DNA of 64,000 nucleotides from Psychroflexus tropicus DSM 15496 (GTDB lineage Bacteria > Bacteroidota > Bacteroidia > Flavobacteriales > Flavobacteriaceae). The notes beneath the pieces were generated by a model. That model saw only the letters and a list, made by a program, of their open reading frames with translations. It had not been told where the DNA came from and ran no database searches. Positions 45,554 to 54,910 of the stretch are shown piece after piece. Position 1 is the first letter of the stretch; the number at the start of each line of letters is the position of its first letter. The translations under genes and the position numbers were made by a program. Location: the NCBI RefSeq assembly GCF_000378765.1, contig NZ_KB905342.1:186001-250000 (forward strand). Reading direction: 5' to 3'.

Positions 45554-46567
45554 TTATTCTAAAACGGAGTAATCTCCAATACTTATAGAAGTGAAATTTC
45601 CATCGAACCTAGCAAAATTGCCAATCATGGCTTTATCCAGCTTGGCATTTTTGACTTCAGCGTGTTCTTGTATCAGAGAGTTTTTAATAGTACTATTATC
45701 GATAACCGTGCCATCTCCTATAGAGACATTAGGGCCGACTTTTGCATTTTTCAGAAACACATTATCACCTATAAAACAAGGCTCAATAATCTCAGAATCT
45801 GTAATTTTTACAGAATCTGAGGTGAGTTTCTCCTTGCCCTCCTTATGAATGAAGTTAAGCATCCTAGAATTGGTGTCTACCGTAACGTGTTTGTTGCCAC
45901 AATCCATCCACTCGTCGACCTGTCCAGGCTTAAAAACCGCTCCATTCTCTCGCATCTTCTTAATCCCGTCATTGATTTGGTACTCTCCACCATGCATGAT
46001 GTTTTCTTCAATGACTTTTTCCAGCTGAGTTTTTAGTTGTGCTACCTCTTTAAAATAGTAAATACCGATCACTGCCAAATCAGATACGAAATCCTTAGAT
46101 TTCTCAACCAGTTCGGTAATGTGACCCTCTTCGTTAAGATTTACCACACCAAAAGCTTCAGGGTTATCCACCTTTTTCACCCACATCACTGCATCGGCTT
46201 CTTTGTCCAGCTTGAAATCAGCTTTAAACAAGGTATCCGCATAAGCAATCACCGCAGGTCCTTGTAAAGACTCTTTAGCACACATGATGGCATGCCCGGT
46301 TCCTAGTGGTTTATCCTGATAATAAATTGTAGACTTGGCATCCAGACCAGCAGCTACCTCGTTTAGCTTAGCTTCAATCTCAGCGCCAAAATCCTCAGAA
46401 ATGATAAAGGCAATTTCATCAATTTTTTCCTCCAACACATCAGCGATGCCTTCTACCAGACGTTGAACGATTGGTTTTCCTGCAATAGGAATTAGAGGTT
46501 TGGGGATGGTAAGTGTATGTGGTCTTAATCTTGAGCCTCTTCCGGCCATGGGTACTATAATCTTCAT
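45554..46567 (-). CDS. Sugar-phosphate nucleotidyltransferase with left-handed beta-helix domain
   Basis: A 337-residue enzyme with the nucleotidyltransferase signature GRGSRLRPHTLTIPKPLIPI, a substrate region (YADTLFKADF) and a C-terminal hexapeptide-repeat domain (about 240-335; FIGDNVFLKNAKVGPNVSIG). It should make an NDP-sugar from a sugar 1-phosphate; the nucleotide and sugar (glucose, mannose or GlcNAc) are not certain. ATG 46567 was chosen; the longer frame starts at a GTG inside dut. Confidence 0.9.
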   Translation of the reverse strand: MKIIVPMAGRGSRLRPHTLTIPKPLIPIAGKPIVQRLVEGIADVLEEKIDEIAFIISEDFGAEIEAKLNEVAAGLDAKSTIYYQDKPLGTGHAIMCAKESLQGPAVIAYADTLFKADFKLDKEADAVMWVKKVDNPEAFGVVNLNEEGHITELVEKSKDFVSDLAVIGIYYFKEVAQLKTQLEKVIEENIMHGGEYQINDGIKKMRENGAVFKPGQVDEWMDCGNKHVTVDTNSRMLNFIHKEGKEKLTSDSVKITDSEIIEPCFIGDNVFLKNAKVGPNVSIGDGTVIDNSTIKNSLIQEHAEVKNAKLDKAMIGNFARFDGNFTSISIGDYSVLE

Positions 46568-46580
46568 AAGTTGTTTTTTA

Positions 46581-47012
46581 TTAGTGTCCTGTACTTCCGA
46601 ATCCACCTTCTCCTCTGTCGGTTTCAGAAAGAGATTCTACAAGTTGAAAATCAGCTTGCTCGTGCTTTGCAAACACGAGTTGAGCGATGCGGTCGCCAGG
46701 TTGTATTGTAAATTTTTCTTTAGATAAATTGATTAAAATCACACCCACCTCGCCTCTGTAATCAGCATCAATGGTGCCAGGTGAATTCAGCACAGTAATC
46801 CCCTTTTTGAGGGCCAAACCACTTCTAGGTCTCACCTGCGCTTCAACGCCTTTAGGAAGTTCCAGAAATAACCCGGTTTTGACCAGGCAACGCTCCATGC
46901 TCTCAAGATGAACTGCAACATCTATATGTGCTTTTAAATCGACGCCTGCAGATGATGAAGTTTCGTACTTCGGTAAGTCGAATGAGGAGCGGTTAATGAT
47001 ATTCACTTTCAT
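46581..47012 (-). CDS. dut: dUTP diphosphatase
   Basis: A 143-residue trimeric dUTPase that hydrolyses dUTP to dUMP. The five motifs are visible: [42 protein letters not shown] and [11 protein letters not shown] (C-terminal lid). It lies between the flippase (3-bp gap) and the nucleotidyltransferase (13-bp gap). Confidence 0.97.
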   Translation of the reverse strand: MKVNIINRSSFDLPKYETSSSAGVDLKAHIDVAVHLESMERCLVKTGLFLELPKGVEAQVRPRSGLALKKGITVLNSPGTIDADYRGEVGVILINLSKEKFTIQPGDRIAQLVFAKHEQADFQLVESLSETDRGEGGFGSTGH

Positions 47013-47015
47013 AAT

Positions 47016-48470
47016 TTAATCACTTTTGATAAGTCTGTACAATTCTTTTTTTTCATTCATAAAAACACCACCACAATAAACGAGCAGGAGCGCTATACCT
47101 ATAACGTAGTTTTCTCTAAAATAGTAGAACGAAATTAGAGAAAATAGAATGGAAACTGAGAGGTAAATTAGGATTTTACCATATTTATAGGGAATCGCAT
47201 AATGCTTTTGGCCTATAAAATACGAGAGGAGCATCATGCTTCCGTAGGCGGTAAGTGTAGCTATTGCCGAACCTACATAACCGATTATCGGAATCAACCA
47301 GATATTAATTACAATGGTGAAAACGGCTCCAATAGATGAAATATAGGCTCCATAGTGAGTCTTATCTGTGACTTTGTACCATACGGACAGGTTATGATAA
47401 ATGCCTAGAAATAAATTGGCCAGTAGAATGATGGGAACAATTTTCATCGCCTCCCAGTAACTTTCATTAGTAATCAAAAGCATTTTGAACAGATCCGCAA
47501 ATACAATGACGAAAAGCAAAATCACAGTTCCCACAATGACGAAGTATTTGGTGATCATCGCGTAGGCCGATTTAGGATTTTTACTTGAGGCATGGCTAAA
47601 AAAGAAAGGTTCTATTCCCAGCCTGAAGGCTGTTGCAAACAAAGTCATAAACATTCCTAACTTATAACAGGCTGAATAAATCCCAATTTTCTCTTTAGCG
47701 ATGGCTTCGGGTAACATTCGCTCTAGAAACAAACGGTCCACCACCTCATTGATGGAAAAAGCAACCCCTGCCACAAGAACAGGAAGGGCGTATTTCATCA
47801 TGGATTTCCAAAGATTCCAATCAAATTGAAATTGAATTCGAGAATAAAATGGGAGAAGCAATAAAAGGGTTAGCCCGCTAGCAACAATGAGTGAAATGAA
47901 AATGTAGCTCACTTCAAAATTGGGAATGTAGATAGAATTCATTAAAGCACTGCTCTCAGCAAGGTCCTTCAAATACAACAAGAAAAATACATTAAGACCT
48001 AAATTAACAGCTACGTTGATGGTCTTAATCACAGCAAATCTTATAGGTTTTGAATTGGCTCTGAGCCAGGCAAACGGAATAATAGCCAAAGCATCTAAAG
48101 CAAGAATCCAAATAATTAACTTTAGGTTTTGTGAGTCGATTCTGGTAAAGCTCTGAAGTTCTGTAAAGGCTAAGTACGCCAATAGGACAAATCCCGCAGT
48201 GGTCGCGAGTATAGACCAGGTGGAGGTAGAGACCACCTGTGATTTGTCTTTTTCTTTGTTGTAAAATCTAAAAAAAGCAGTCTCCATCCCATAAGCCAGG
48301 ATCACATTAAAAATGACGAAATACGAAAAAATGATCGAGTAATCTCCAAAGGATGTGTTTTCTAAAACACCAGTGTACAGCGGCACCAAAATCACCGAAA
48401 GCATCCTGGGAATGACTGTAGCTACACCGTAAATAAACGTGTTTTGAAAAAGTTTTTTGTAGATACTCAC
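47016..48470 (-). CDS. Polysaccharide flippase (Wzx/MATE-type, MOP superfamily)
   Basis: A 484-residue inner-membrane protein with about 12-14 hydrophobic helices, beginning SIYKKLFQNTFIYGVATVIPRMLSV. Such proteins flip lipid-linked oligosaccharides across the inner membrane. The frame is open from TTG 48491, but a TACATTTG promoter box (48496-48489) covers that codon, so I take GTG 48470 as the start. It is the first gene of the unit that continues through dut and the nucleotidyltransferase. Confidence 0.88.
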   Translation of the reverse strand: MSIYKKLFQNTFIYGVATVIPRMLSVILVPLYTGVLENTSFGDYSIIFSYFVIFNVILAYGMETAFFRFYNKEKDKSQVVSTSTWSILATTAGFVLLAYLAFTELQSFTRIDSQNLKLIIWILALDALAIIPFAWLRANSKPIRFAVIKTINVAVNLGLNVFFLLYLKDLAESSALMNSIYIPNFEVSYIFISLIVASGLTLLLLLPFYSRIQFQFDWNLWKSMMKYALPVLVAGVAFSINEVVDRLFLERMLPEAIAKEKIGIYSACYKLGMFMTLFATAFRLGIEPFFFSHASSKNPKSAYAMITKYFVIVGTVILLFVIVFADLFKMLLITNESYWEAMKIVPIILLANLFLGIYHNLSVWYKVTDKTHYGAYISSIGAVFTIVINIWLIPIIGYVGSAIATLTAYGSMMLLSYFIGQKHYAIPYKYGKILIYLSVSILFSLISFYYFRENYVIGIALLLVYCGGVFMNEKKELYRLIKSD

Positions 48471-48488
48471 AGATTGAAATTGATTTTT

Positions 48489-48496
48489 CAAATGTA
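48489..48496 (-). promoter_or_regulatory. -7 box (TACATTTG) of the flippase-dut unit
   Basis: TACATTTG on the minus strand lies 18 nt before GTG 48470. A TTG lies further upstream but with only a 14-nt spacer. Confidence 0.4.
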
Positions 48497-48860
48497 GTAA
48501 AATATGAAATCAAAAAAGGGAACGGGTTCTTCTCTTCATTTCTAACAAAAAACGCTACACTAACCTGTTTAAAAAATATGAATCCCTGCTCCTAAAATAG
48601 ATTTGACTTTGGTTCTAAAAGTTAAGTTTAAACCAACGCATATCTTTATTTAATTGAGCTTTATTAATCTTCTTATCTTACGGTTTCAAATTCTAAAACT
48701 GTGGTATAAAAGAATAAAAGACTTAGAAATTAAACACTGATCAACCATTTTATAAAGTGTTCAGACCTCACAGGTCTTTGATACCTGTGAGGTCTTGTAA
48801 GTCAATTTCATTTGACAGTTATTTTTTTATTAGCATTCAAAACAGAAAGTATCATATTTA
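48497..48860. other. Gene-free interval between the flippase promoter and the UvrA-like gene
   Basis: About 360 bp of AT-rich sequence with no convincing gene on either strand. It holds the divergent start region of the flippase at one end, a 13-bp perfect palindrome (48763-48795), and the upstream region of the UvrA-like gene. No TAnnTTTG box was found directly before ATG 48861. Confidence 0.6.
48763..48795. repeat. Palindromic element (AGACCTCACAGGT/ACCTGTGAGGTCT)
   Basis: Two 13-nt arms are perfectly complementary around a 7-nt loop (CTTTGAT). It is GC-richer than its surroundings and has no T-run at either end, so it resembles a REP-like dispersed palindrome rather than a terminator. Its copy number cannot be judged from one window. 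Confidence 0.65.
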
Positions 48861-51800
48861 ATGAAGATCAAAAACGCCCATCAAAATAACCTTAAGAACA
48901 TTGATTTAGAAATCCCAGAACATCAGCTCATTGTGTTGACTGGCTTATCTGGATCTGGGAAATCGTCTCTGGCTATGAATGTGATTGCCAATGAAGGCTA
49001 CCGGTATTTCCTGGAAAGTTTACCAGCTTACAATCAGCAAAACGGGCAAGCCATTCCCACGGCAGAGGTCGATGAGATTCAGGATCTTCCGCCAGTGATC
49101 AAAGTGGAGCAATCCAAACGCTTTCAATCCATTAATACCACTTTTGGAACGCTTTCTGAATTAACCTCCGTCTTCAGGATTCTGTTTGCTCGCTATGCCG
49201 GAGAAACTCCTATGAGTAAGTCGCTTTTTTCTTTCAATCATCCCAAAGGTGCCTGTAAGGTTTGCCGTGGTATTGGAGAAGCCGAATACATCGACTTGGA
49301 CAAAGTTATAGGCGATGAATCTAAAACGTTGAGGGAGGGAGCTATCACCACCACTCTGCTCAATGGCTATATCGTGTATTCTCAAATCACCGTAGAAGAG
49401 TTGAATAAAGTCTGCAAAGCTCACGGATTTGATGTAGATATCCCTTGGAAAGACCTTTCGGACGAACAAAAAGAGGTTGTCTTAAACGGCAGCAATCGCA
49501 TTAAAGTATTCTATGGAAAGCACGGTCTGGAATCCCGGTTAAGATGGTCTGGTATTAAAGCTAAACCTAGAGAAGAAGGTTATTATAAAGGCATGCTCCC
49601 CATCATGCAGAATATACTAAGAGTAGATAGAAATCCAAACATTTTAAAATTCGCAAGCTCTAGAGTATGTCCAAGCTGTAAAGGTGGACGGATCAAAGCA
49701 GAGCATCTAAAATATAAGTGGAAAGGCTTCAACTTCAAGGCCTGGATGGATCTATCCTTGAACGAATTATATGATCGATTGAAGGCTTTGAAACTCTCCA
49801 AAGGAGAATCTCATTTAGTTGATAAAATTCAGATTCAACTACTGGACCTGATTCACCTGGGAATGGGCGACTATCAGCTGAGCACACCTAGTCTAGACAT
49901 CTCCTCAGGAGATGGACAGCGCATCAAACTCATCAACCAGGTGAATTCCAGATTACAAGGGATTTTATATGTATTTGATGAACCCTCTATCGGTCTTTCA
50001 GCAGATTATCAAAACTATCTGATCCACATTCTTAAACGACTTATACACAGAGGAAATACTGTGATGGTCGTCGAACATGACTTGGATTTTATTCAAGCAG
50101 CCGATTGGATTGTAGAGCTTGGTCCTGAAGCAGGAGTACATGGTGGAGAAGTCATCTTTAATGGAACCAAGGAACAATTTCTTAAGGAAAAAGACCTCAA
50201 CAGCCCGACCTTATCTGCTTTGGAGTCTTTCAGCAATGGGCCGAAAAGAAAGGCTAAAAAAATAGATTCTGGAAAATTTCAGCCTCAGCCAAATTCACTA
50301 TCAGTCATTAGCCGAAAAACACCAGAGCTTGTAAAACGTATCACTGAATTCTGTGAAGATAAGGCTTTAAATCTCCTAAAAGTAACAGATCAGCCCATTG
50401 GTAAAACTCCTCGGAGTAATCCAGCGACCTATACTGGCTTAGCAGATAAAATAAGGGACCTTTTGGCAAAAACCGCAGAAGCTAAATCCCTGAAGCTTAC
50501 CAAAAGTGCTTTCTCATTCAATAATAAAAAAGGACGTTGTCCCACTTGTGAAGGTGCAGGAGTGATTACTCTGTCAATGAGTGCGATGGGAACCATCAAT
50601 CAGGTGTGTCCCGTCTGCAACGGAAAGCGATTTAAACCTGAGGTGCTTGCCGTTCATTACAATAAAAAAAATATTGCTGATATTTATAATCTCAGTATCG
50701 AAGAGGCCTACAGCTTTTTTAAGGGAGAAAAAAAGATCACAGACATTCTGTCTTTGATGCTACAATTGGGTTTAGGCTACATCAAACTAGGTCAGCCTTC
50801 CAATACATTATCTGGAGGGGAAGCGCAGCGTATAAAACTCACCAAACACTTTGCAAAAAAATCAACACAAACGTTGCTGGTGTTGGAAGAACCCAGCATT
50901 GGGCTTCATTATCAAAATGTGACTCAATTGCTGAAGGCTTTACATCAGCTGAAACTGCAAACTGCTGGTATTCTTTGTTTTGAAAACCATCATCTTTTTC
51001 AAAAAGACTGCGATGTCTGGGTAGACAATGCTTTAGATGTAAAACCTATCCAACTAAAATCAGAACAACCTCAGCAACGAGAGTTTATTAGTATTAAAGG
51101 AGCGCGAACTCATTCTTTAAAAGGTATAGATGTCAGTTTCCCTAAGCATCAGCTTTCAGTAATTAAGGGAGTTTCTGGTTCAGGAAAATCTTCTCTGGCT
51201 ATAGACACCCTTCATGGTTATGGCCTCCAGGAAATGACTAAACAATTCTCAGCTTACCAGCAGTCCAGGGTTGGGGTCAATTTTCAGTTTGAAGTAGATC
51301 ATATTGAAGGACTTACACCAAGTATTTGTATAACCCGTAAACAAAAAAGTCAGGCTCAGCGCTCAGATATAGCTAAACAAACAGGCATAGATAAACTCTT
51401 GCGTTTTGCTTTTTCCAGAAAAGCCCAGTATAAAGGTGAAGAATTATCTGCCAGTCACTTTTCAAATGCTCATGAATTAGGAAAATGTGAAGTTTGCGAA
51501 GGGCTTGGACAGGAATTACTTCCAGACCTTAACAAACTTGTTCTAGATGAAAATAAAAGTATAGCCACAGGATTGTTTGCCCATAATAAAGCCATAGGTT
51601 ATTATGGAGATCCTGCAGGACAGCATATGGCAATTTTAAAACGTGTCGGTACTGAGTATGGATTTGATCTGAAGACTCCTTTTAAAGCGCTTACAGCTCA
51701 ACAAAAGCAAGTCTTGCTGTATGGTACAGGAGAAAAGGTCTGGGAAGCGGACTGGGTGTATCAAACTAAAACACGTCAGGGAACTCAGGCACTATCCATG

Positions 51801-53351
51801 ACCTGGGATGGTCTCTTCAGCTATTTGCAAGAGGAATATCTGAAAACAAGGAAAAACAAAAATATCAGTCAGTTGACGGCTTTGTTTTCTTATCGTGAAT
51901 GCACTCATTGTCATGCCAGTGGATTGAAGCCTGAACGCTTAAACATTAAGATTGCAGGGAAATCGATAGACACCATAAAGTCAATGAATTTCAGTACCCT
52001 AGAAACATGGTTATCCCAGCATACTACTGAAAAAACAATCGATGGGAAATTACTTGGCAAAATGGAAACACACCTTATCAACACCATTACCAGGGCAAAG
52101 GAACTTCATATCAATCACTTACAGCTCAACCGAAAATCTTCTACGCTTTCGGGTGGTGAAAATCAGCGCATCGCGCTCATTAAGCAATTAAATAGCCCTT
52201 TAAAAGGGATCACCTATATTTTGGACGAACCCTCAGCAGGCTTATCTCAAGGAAATATCCCCGACCTCATTCAGATATTAAGAGAGCTGATTGATAAAGG
52301 AAATACGGTAATCGTCATTGAACATGACAAATCCATCATTCAGGCAGCAAATCATATTTTACAAATTGGCCCTAAAGCAGGACAATTCGGCGGTTATATA
52401 ACATACCAGGGAGACCTTGAAGGCCTACTCCAACATAAACAGATTCACCCTTTCCTGAAGGCCCCCAAAAAGACCATACGGCTTAAGCCTGGCAAAGCTC
52501 ATGTCGACATAAAAAACCTTTGCCGGCATAGTTTGGTTAAGGATAACCTTAGCTTACCTATTGGTGGAATTACGGCCTTAACCGGGAAGTCTGGCGTGGG
52601 AAAAACAACTTTAGTCAAAGACATTCTGATTCCTAGTATAAAGGCCAATCAACCGGTGAATTGCTCGGCTATAGATTTTCCTAAAACCTATGATGGAGCA
52701 CATTATTTTGAACCCAAACGACTAAGAACCTACGCTAGTACTTTGGTAGTAGATTACCTGAATATTCTCAACCTCATCACGAAAGTTTTTGCCAGTGAAA
52801 CCCCTTTAAAAGCAAAGGACTTTTCGTACAAAACCAAAAAGAGTCAGTGTCCAAATTGTAAAGGAAAGGGGTTTGTGGAAATGAGTCTGGATATTACAGC
52901 TAACTCCATTGAAACCTGTGAAGTATGCCAGGGCCAGCGTTATCAGGAACATATTTTGAATCATAGCGTAAAGTCTAAGCACATCGCTGAAGTACTAGCC
53001 ATGAGCCTAACGGAATTGAAAGACTGGTTAGCTGGATTTAAGATACCTGATAAAGCTTTAAGACTGATGGAAAACTTGGAAGATATTGGGCTAGAACATT
53101 TAAGATTAGACCAAACCGTGCAATCCTTATCTTCAGGAGAAAAACAAAGACTACTCCTCTTAAACTGGCTTGAAAATGCACCAAAACATGAGCTTTTTGT
53201 ATTAGATGAACCTAGTACTGGTTTGCATTATGCTGATATTGACTTGCTTTATTCAATTTTAAAAAAGCTTAGTATTGATAATGATATTTTAGTGATCGAG
53301 CATAATCCATACTTACTGGAGAAGATTGGAGTAGGCTTGGTTTTAGAATAA
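48861..53351 (+). CDS. Giant tandem UvrA-family ATPase
   Basis: A 1496-residue soluble protein made of two UvrA-like units end to end. Module 1: Walker A GLSGSGKSS (28-36), signature SSGDGQR (348-354), Walker B VFDEPS (371-376). Module 2: no Walker A; it keeps IGKTPRSNPATYTG (513-526), LSGGEAQR (650-657) and a changed Walker B, LEEPS. Module 3: GVSGSGKSS (770-778), LSGGENQR (1096-1103), LDEPSAG. Module 4: GKSGVGKTT (1242-1250), LSSGEKQR (1423-1430), LDEPSTG. Zinc-type CxxC pairs occur in all modules. The UvrB-binding insertion is absent, so it is not the housekeeping UvrA. Likely DNA-binding, with a role in damage or drug tolerance inferred only from UvrA2/DrrC-like relatives. Confidence 0.88.
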   Translation: MKIKNAHQNNLKNIDLEIPEHQLIVLTGLSGSGKSSLAMNVIANEGYRYFLESLPAYNQQNGQAIPTAEVDEIQDLPPVIKVEQSKRFQSINTTFGTLSELTSVFRILFARYAGETPMSKSLFSFNHPKGACKVCRGIGEAEYIDLDKVIGDESKTLREGAITTTLLNGYIVYSQITVEELNKVCKAHGFDVDIPWKDLSDEQKEVVLNGSNRIKVFYGKHGLESRLRWSGIKAKPREEGYYKGMLPIMQNILRVDRNPNILKFASSRVCPSCKGGRIKAEHLKYKWKGFNFKAWMDLSLNELYDRLKALKLSKGESHLVDKIQIQLLDLIHLGMGDYQLSTPSLDISSGDGQRIKLINQVNSRLQGILYVFDEPSIGLSADYQNYLIHILKRLIHRGNTVMVVEHDLDFIQAADWIVELGPEAGVHGGEVIFNGTKEQFLKEKDLNSPTLSALESFSNGPKRKAKKIDSGKFQPQPNSLSVISRKTPELVKRITEFCEDKALNLLKVTDQPIGKTPRSNPATYTGLADKIRDLLAKTAEAKSLKLTKSAFSFNNKKGRCPTCEGAGVITLSMSAMGTINQVCPVCNGKRFKPEVLAVHYNKKNIADIYNLSIEEAYSFFKGEKKITDILSLMLQLGLGYIKLGQPSNTLSGGEAQRIKLTKHFAKKSTQTLLVLEEPSIGLHYQNVTQLLKALHQLKLQTAGILCFENHHLFQKDCDVWVDNALDVKPIQLKSEQPQQREFISIKGARTHSLKGIDVSFPKHQLSVIKGVSGSGKSSLAIDTLHGYGLQEMTKQFSAYQQSRVGVNFQFEVDHIEGLTPSICITRKQKSQAQRSDIAKQTGIDKLLRFAFSRKAQYKGEELSASHFSNAHELGKCEVCEGLGQELLPDLNKLVLDENKSIATGLFAHNKAIGYYGDPAGQHMAILKRVGTEYGFDLKTPFKALTAQQKQVLLYGTGEKVWEADWVYQTKTRQGTQALSMTWDGLFSYLQEEYLKTRKNKNISQLTALFSYRECTHCHASGLKPERLNIKIAGKSIDTIKSMNFSTLETWLSQHTTEKTIDGKLLGKMETHLINTITRAKELHINHLQLNRKSSTLSGGENQRIALIKQLNSPLKGITYILDEPSAGLSQGNIPDLIQILRELIDKGNTVIVIEHDKSIIQAANHILQIGPKAGQFGGYITYQGDLEGLLQHKQIHPFLKAPKKTIRLKPGKAHVDIKNLCRHSLVKDNLSLPIGGITALTGKSGVGKTTLVKDILIPSIKANQPVNCSAIDFPKTYDGAHYFEPKRLRTYASTLVVDYLNILNLITKVFASETPLKAKDFSYKTKKSQCPNCKGKGFVEMSLDITANSIETCEVCQGQRYQEHILNHSVKSKHIAEVLAMSLTELKDWLAGFKIPDKALRLMENLEDIGLEHLRLDQTVQSLSSGEKQRLLLLNWLENAPKHELFVLDEPSTGLHYADIDLLYSILKKLSIDNDILVIEHNPYLLEKIGVGLVLE

Positions 53352-53399
53352 ATATCCTTAGTATTCTTGTTTTATTTGGTTCATCGAGCGTTGATAAAC

Positions 53400-53429
53400 A
53401 AAAAGCTTAGGTTTTGGCCTAAGCTTTTT
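53400..53429. terminator. Bidirectional terminator between the UvrA-like and DUF5689 genes
   Basis: AAAAAGCTTAGG pairs perfectly with CCTAAGCTTTTT around a 6-nt loop, with A-run and T-run flanks. It lies between the convergent stops at 53351 and 53477 and can serve both. Confidence 0.88.
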
Positions 53430-53476
53430 AATTTATAAGTTTTGAGAATGGAGGTTTATGCTAATTCAAAATGTTT

Positions 53477-54907
53477 TTATTCAACGTTGATAAAAATATC
53501 ATCTAGTTCATAGGTACCGTCTTCATTTGGATCTCCACTTCCTGTATATTTAAAAGCAATATGACCGTTGGCCTCAAAACAAGACATGTCCACCAATCCA
53601 GAACTGATCCAATCTGCAAAAAATACACCGTCTGAAACAATTGTAGCATCTTCAATCTCACCCCAGTCCGCAGTAGTGATGCCTTCTTCGGTACCATCCC
53701 AGTTGGTAGAATAAAGAACCTGTAAGGTACTATCATCGGAAAAGCTATTGGAGGTTTTGAACTCTAAGGTAATTTTTGAATTGCCCTCCACTGGTATTTC
53801 AGGAGAAATTAACCAGGAAACTGTACTGTCATCACCAGAATTAAAAGACCCAACTCTAGCCGAAACACCAAGTGATTGATTAGTCCCATTGTCGACAAAT
53901 GCCTCCCAGGCTTCAGAACCCGCTTCAATATAATTGGTCCAACCTGTTAAAGCTAAAGGAGAGTTGATATTTTGATCCTCAAAATCAACATTGATAAACT
54001 CATTTGTAGCCGAAGTTGAGGCTAAACCACATGAAAACACTACGGGGTCGCAACGCTCTCCTGTCATATCCACATCTTCTGGTGAATTGATGTAAAACGT
54101 GAAGAACTCTCCAAAGAAGTCTCTACTTACAATTCCCTTCAAAGATCCACTTCCTGCTGGCAGGCTTATACCTTTGAAATCTGCAAATGTACTCGTACTA
54201 AATATCAGTTCTCTTTCACTTAAACAACTTTGTAGGAGGCGTTCTCCATCAAACTGATCGCCTACTTCTGAAGCATAGGTTACAGCTGAATCTTCATTAA
54301 AATAAATGTTCGCAAACTGAACATCAGTCAGTTCTACGTAAGTATTTACATCTGAAAACTGTAAATCTGAAAGCGATTTTTGAACAGGTATAATATCAGC
54401 AACTAAGGTATCTCTAAGAATAGTTTCATCTACAAATGCCTCAGGTATTCTTTCAATATCCTCCCCACTTGCTATGCCTAGTCTAGGTTCATTCCCCTCT
54501 CTTTGACCAACGGCTAAGCCATCTAATCTGATGTAAACTTTTCTTCCAAAATCAAATTTTGTAAAGAGTGGATTGACATCGACTTGAACTGCAATTCCAT
54601 AAGTTGGGTTTTCAGGCCTATCCTGAATAATTAGTTCTCTAAAAAAATTACCAGATTCATCGTTGGAAACGACGTATGCTTCCACTACATTGTCTGTCCC
54701 TTCAAAAGTGAAAGGACCGCCTTCATTTTGGTCTATAATGCCTTCCAAAATATCTAAACTCACAATCGTCCCTTCAATCTCAGGGGGAGTTTGAGTAAAA
54801 TCTGGAGTATCAAAATCATCATCTTCCACGCAGGATACAGATGTTAAAAACACTCCCAAAAGAAATAGGAATAATAAATTTTGAGTTAAAGGTTTCATCG
54901 TATTCAT
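53477..54907 (-). CDS. DUF5689-domain lipoprotein
   Basis: A 476-residue lipoprotein with lipobox TSVSC (C26), a DUF5689 region (about 40-285; FRELIIQDRPENPTYGIAVQV and KVYIRLDGLAVGQREG resemble an OB-fold nucleic-acid-binding type) and a C-terminal jelly-roll-like domain (about 300-476; VNVDFEDQN-like start and WISSGLVDMSCFEAN) of the choice-of-anchor kind. It follows the TonB-dependent receptor by 3 bp and so is probably its surface lipoprotein partner. M1 and M4 are both possible starts. Confidence 0.85.
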   Translation of the reverse strand: MNTMKPLTQNLLFLFLLGVFLTSVSCVEDDDFDTPDFTQTPPEIEGTIVSLDILEGIIDQNEGGPFTFEGTDNVVEAYVVSNDESGNFFRELIIQDRPENPTYGIAVQVDVNPLFTKFDFGRKVYIRLDGLAVGQREGNEPRLGIASGEDIERIPEAFVDETILRDTLVADIIPVQKSLSDLQFSDVNTYVELTDVQFANIYFNEDSAVTYASEVGDQFDGERLLQSCLSERELIFSTSTFADFKGISLPAGSGSLKGIVSRDFFGEFFTFYINSPEDVDMTGERCDPVVFSCGLASTSATNEFINVDFEDQNINSPLALTGWTNYIEAGSEAWEAFVDNGTNQSLGVSARVGSFNSGDDSTVSWLISPEIPVEGNSKITLEFKTSNSFSDDSTLQVLYSTNWDGTEEGITTADWGEIEDATIVSDGVFFADWISSGLVDMSCFEANGHIAFKYTGSGDPNEDGTYELDDIFINVE

Positions 54908-54910
54908 GTT

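Noticed and set aside
48763-48795. Palindrome as a transcription terminator
   Set aside because: No T-run on either side, and the flippase and UvrA-like genes both point away from it.
48861-53351. Canonical UvrA of nucleotide excision repair
   Set aside because: Length, four modules, missing UvrB-binding region and a missing Walker A differ from the housekeeping protein.
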